Source: Flavobacterium sp. Leaf82
Lineage (GTDB): Bacteria; Bacteroidota; Bacteroidia; Flavobacteriales; Flavobacteriaceae
Length of the DNA: 64,000 nucleotides
NCBI RefSeq assembly: GCF_001422725.1
Contig: NZ_LMMA01000023.1
Location: 337,593 to 401,592 of the forward strand
Direction of reading: 5' to 3'
Shown here piece after piece: positions 62,404 through 64,000 of this stretch; position 1 is the first letter of the stretch, and the number at the start of each line of letters is the position of its first letter. The notes below the pieces were generated by a model. That model was not told where the DNA came from, did not search any database, and was given only the letters and a program-made list of their open reading frames with translations. Both the position numbers and the translations under genes were made by a program.

Positions 62404-63528
62404 ATGAAACTAAAATTCATCTCGACAACGATTCTTTTCCTGATCAGTTATACTATTTTCTCCCAAAATACGTATGTTTTTCTAGGAAGTTATAATCGTG
62501 ACAAAACTGCCGAATCTATTCAGGTTTACCAATTAGACACTATAAACGGAGAACTCACAAAAGTAACCTCAGCAAAAAATACCATTAATCCGTCGTATTT
62601 GACTGTATCACCAAACGGAAAATATTTATATGCCTGTACTGATACCAGAACGCCAAATGCAGGAAGCGTAAGTAGTTTTGAGTTTAATCCGGAAAACAAA
62701 ACACTTACTTTTTTAAACAAACAATCCAGCGGTGGCGAAAATCCCGTTTATCTCTCGGTTCATAAAAGCGGCAAATGGCTTGTAAATGGCAATTATAGTG
62801 AAGGAAGCGTTTCAGTTCATCCACTATTAGAAAATGGTCAGATCGATTCGCTTGCACAGAATTTTCAATATACAGACGGAAGCATTAATAAAGAAAGACA
62901 AACCAAATCTCATGTGCATTCGACTGTATTTTCTCCGCAAAATGATTATTTGTTTATGCCGGATTTAGGTGCGGATAAAATTCGTTGTTATCGTTTTGAT
63001 GAAAAGCAAAAACAGCCCTTAATAGAAACAAAAGTTCCATATACAAAAACTGATTTAGAAGCCGGTCCAAGGCATTTTACTTTTCATCCCAACGAGAAAT
63101 TTGGTTATTGTATCGAAGAAATATCAGGTTCGATAAGTGTTTATCAATACAAAAATGGGACTTTAAAACAAATTCAGCGCATTAACACACATCCGGATTC
63201 TATAACATCCGGTTTTGAAAGTTCCGACATTCACATTTCGCCTGACGGAAAATTTTTGTACGCCTCAAATCGAGGAAAAGAAAATAACATCGCTATTTTT
63301 TCTATTGCTAAAAACGGACTTCTGAAAAATATTGGCTATCAATCGACTTTAGGAAATCATCCGCGGGTTTTTGCTCTTGATGAAAGCGGTAAATTTTTGA
63401 TCGTCACAAATGTAAATTCCGGAAATGTCGTAGTTTTTAAAAGAAATTCTAAAACAGGATTACTTGATAAAACAGGAAATGAAGTTAAAATGGAAAATGT
63501 AACTTGTGTGCAGATTAAAAAGATTTAA
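62404..63528 (+). CDS. Lactonase family protein (6-phosphogluconolactonase-like, exported)
   Basis: This 374-residue protein has a signal peptide (about 1-20) and a seven-bladed propeller of the cycloisomerase-2/Pgl family (TYVFLGSYNRDKTAESIQVY, NPSYLTVSPNGKYLYACTD, GPRHFTFHPNEKFGYCIEE, DIHISPDGKFLYASNRG). Export argues against the pentose phosphate enzyme itself and for an extracytoplasmic lactonase. Confidence 0.85.
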   Translation: MKLKFISTTILFLISYTIFSQNTYVFLGSYNRDKTAESIQVYQLDTINGELTKVTSAKNTINPSYLTVSPNGKYLYACTDTRTPNAGSVSSFEFNPENKTLTFLNKQSSGGENPVYLSVHKSGKWLVNGNYSEGSVSVHPLLENGQIDSLAQNFQYTDGSINKERQTKSHVHSTVFSPQNDYLFMPDLGADKIRCYRFDEKQKQPLIETKVPYTKTDLEAGPRHFTFHPNEKFGYCIEEISGSISVYQYKNGTLKQIQRINTHPDSITSGFESSDIHISPDGKFLYASNRGKENNIAIFSIAKNGLLKNIGYQSTLGNHPRVFALDESGKFLIVTNVNSGNVVVFKRNSKTGLLDKTGNEVKMENVTCVQIKKI

Positions 63529-63761
63529 ATTTGAGGTAAACGGGTTTTACTCGTCTTCGAAGATTTTTTTTCTGTTTTGATTTTACGCACATTCTGAAAA
63601 ACGCAGTATCTCTACAAGAAAATTAATATCGAAAAAACTTTAATATTATAACACTGATTTCAGAGATTTCTTCTTTATCGAAAGATAAAATTATATTAAT
63701 TATTGGCGAAAGAAAATCTTTTTCAATCACCTTAATCAGTGGCAAAAAAAACTTAAAAAAA

Positions 63762-64000
63762 ATGAATAATTCAGCATTCAACTTACAACCTGATTTTTTA
63801 GAAGATGACATTACAAAATTAGTTCCGCTAAAGGAAAGTGATTTTGATGCACTTTATGAAGTAGCTTCTGATCCCTTAATTTGGGAACAGCATCCAATGA
63901 AAGACCGATATAAAATAGAAGTTTTCAAGACATTTTTTGACGCAGCCATCAACTCAAAAAGTTCTTTTTTAATTTTAGATAAAAAAACAAACGAAATTGC
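63762..64000 (+). CDS. GNAT acetyltransferase (5' part, truncated by the window)
   Basis: An ATG at 63762 opens a frame to the right edge (79 codons). LVPLKESDFDALYEVASDPLIWEQHP resembles the start of RimJ/RimL-type GNAT proteins; the acetyl-CoA motif would lie beyond the window. Of the gap before it, 63529-63761, I see no gene. Confidence 0.7.
   Translation, partial: MNNSAFNLQPDFLEDDITKLVPLKESDFDALYEVASDPLIWEQHPMKDRYKIEVFKTFFDAAINSKSSFLILDKKTNEI

Overview
The window looks like the chromosome of a Flavobacterium-type bacterium (Bacteroidota, Flavobacteriaceae). It is AT-rich, carries a SusC/SusD pair, and has lipoproteins whose lipidated Cys is followed by S/N/D/E-rich residues. Rho has a long disordered insertion, DUF3667 and DUF4293 proteins are present, and start codons rarely have Shine-Dalgarno sequences. 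The best promoters fit the Bacteroidota housekeeping pattern TTTG-N19-TAnnTTTG. No tRNA, rRNA, CRISPR array, transposase or prophage was seen. Intergenic gaps carry several families of short inverted repeats.

Region 1 (1-494) is the start of a leftward NarK-like nitrate/nitrite transporter, with an FNR-box-like palindrome upstream. Region 2 (about 1.2-20.6 kb, all rightward) is the most interesting part. It holds a SusC/SusD importer, three formylglycine-type sulfatases, a membrane-anchored DUF1254/DUF1214 pair, a 39-residue membrane peptide, a sterol-desaturase-type hydroxylase, a rhodanese-thioredoxin fusion, a YeiH-type putative sulfate exporter, and a family 2A encapsulin shell overlapping its cysteine desulfurase cargo. 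The susC transcript and the encapsulin transcript begin with duplicated leaders: the same promoter, the same candidate operator, and two RNA-like modules whose stems are kept by wobble or compensatory changes. I read this as one sulfur-scavenging programme: import sulfated compounds, release sulfate, then mobilise or store sulfur in a protein compartment. The functional link is inference; the duplicated leader and the gene families are visible in the sequence.

Region 3 (20.6-42.6 kb) is mostly core metabolism and housekeeping: DUF1810, a TPR-like glycosyltransferase, ornithine aminotransferase divergent from an Lrp regulator, a penicillin-acylase-family enzyme, a dienelactone hydrolase, DUF3667, an M28 peptidase, Rho, a LuxR response regulator with its histidine kinase, a YfcE phosphodiesterase, an SPFH protein, TruA, an ABC exporter, an HNH/NUMOD4-like protein and dihydrolipoyl dehydrogenase.

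Region 4 (42.9-64 kb) is accessory in character. It has a fused DUF1254-DUF1214 lipoprotein, a DUF2314-ankyrin protein, a cytolysin-family lipoprotein lacking domain 4 next to a partner lipoprotein, an XRE/SymE divergent pair with duplicated operators, an arginase-family protein with a substituted ligand, a lipoprotein carbonic anhydrase, a SUFU-family protein, several small proteins of unknown role, an SDR-AraC pair, an Asp/Glu racemase, a serine hydrolase with altered catalytic motifs, an MBL-fold hydrolase, a lactonase and a truncated GNAT gene.
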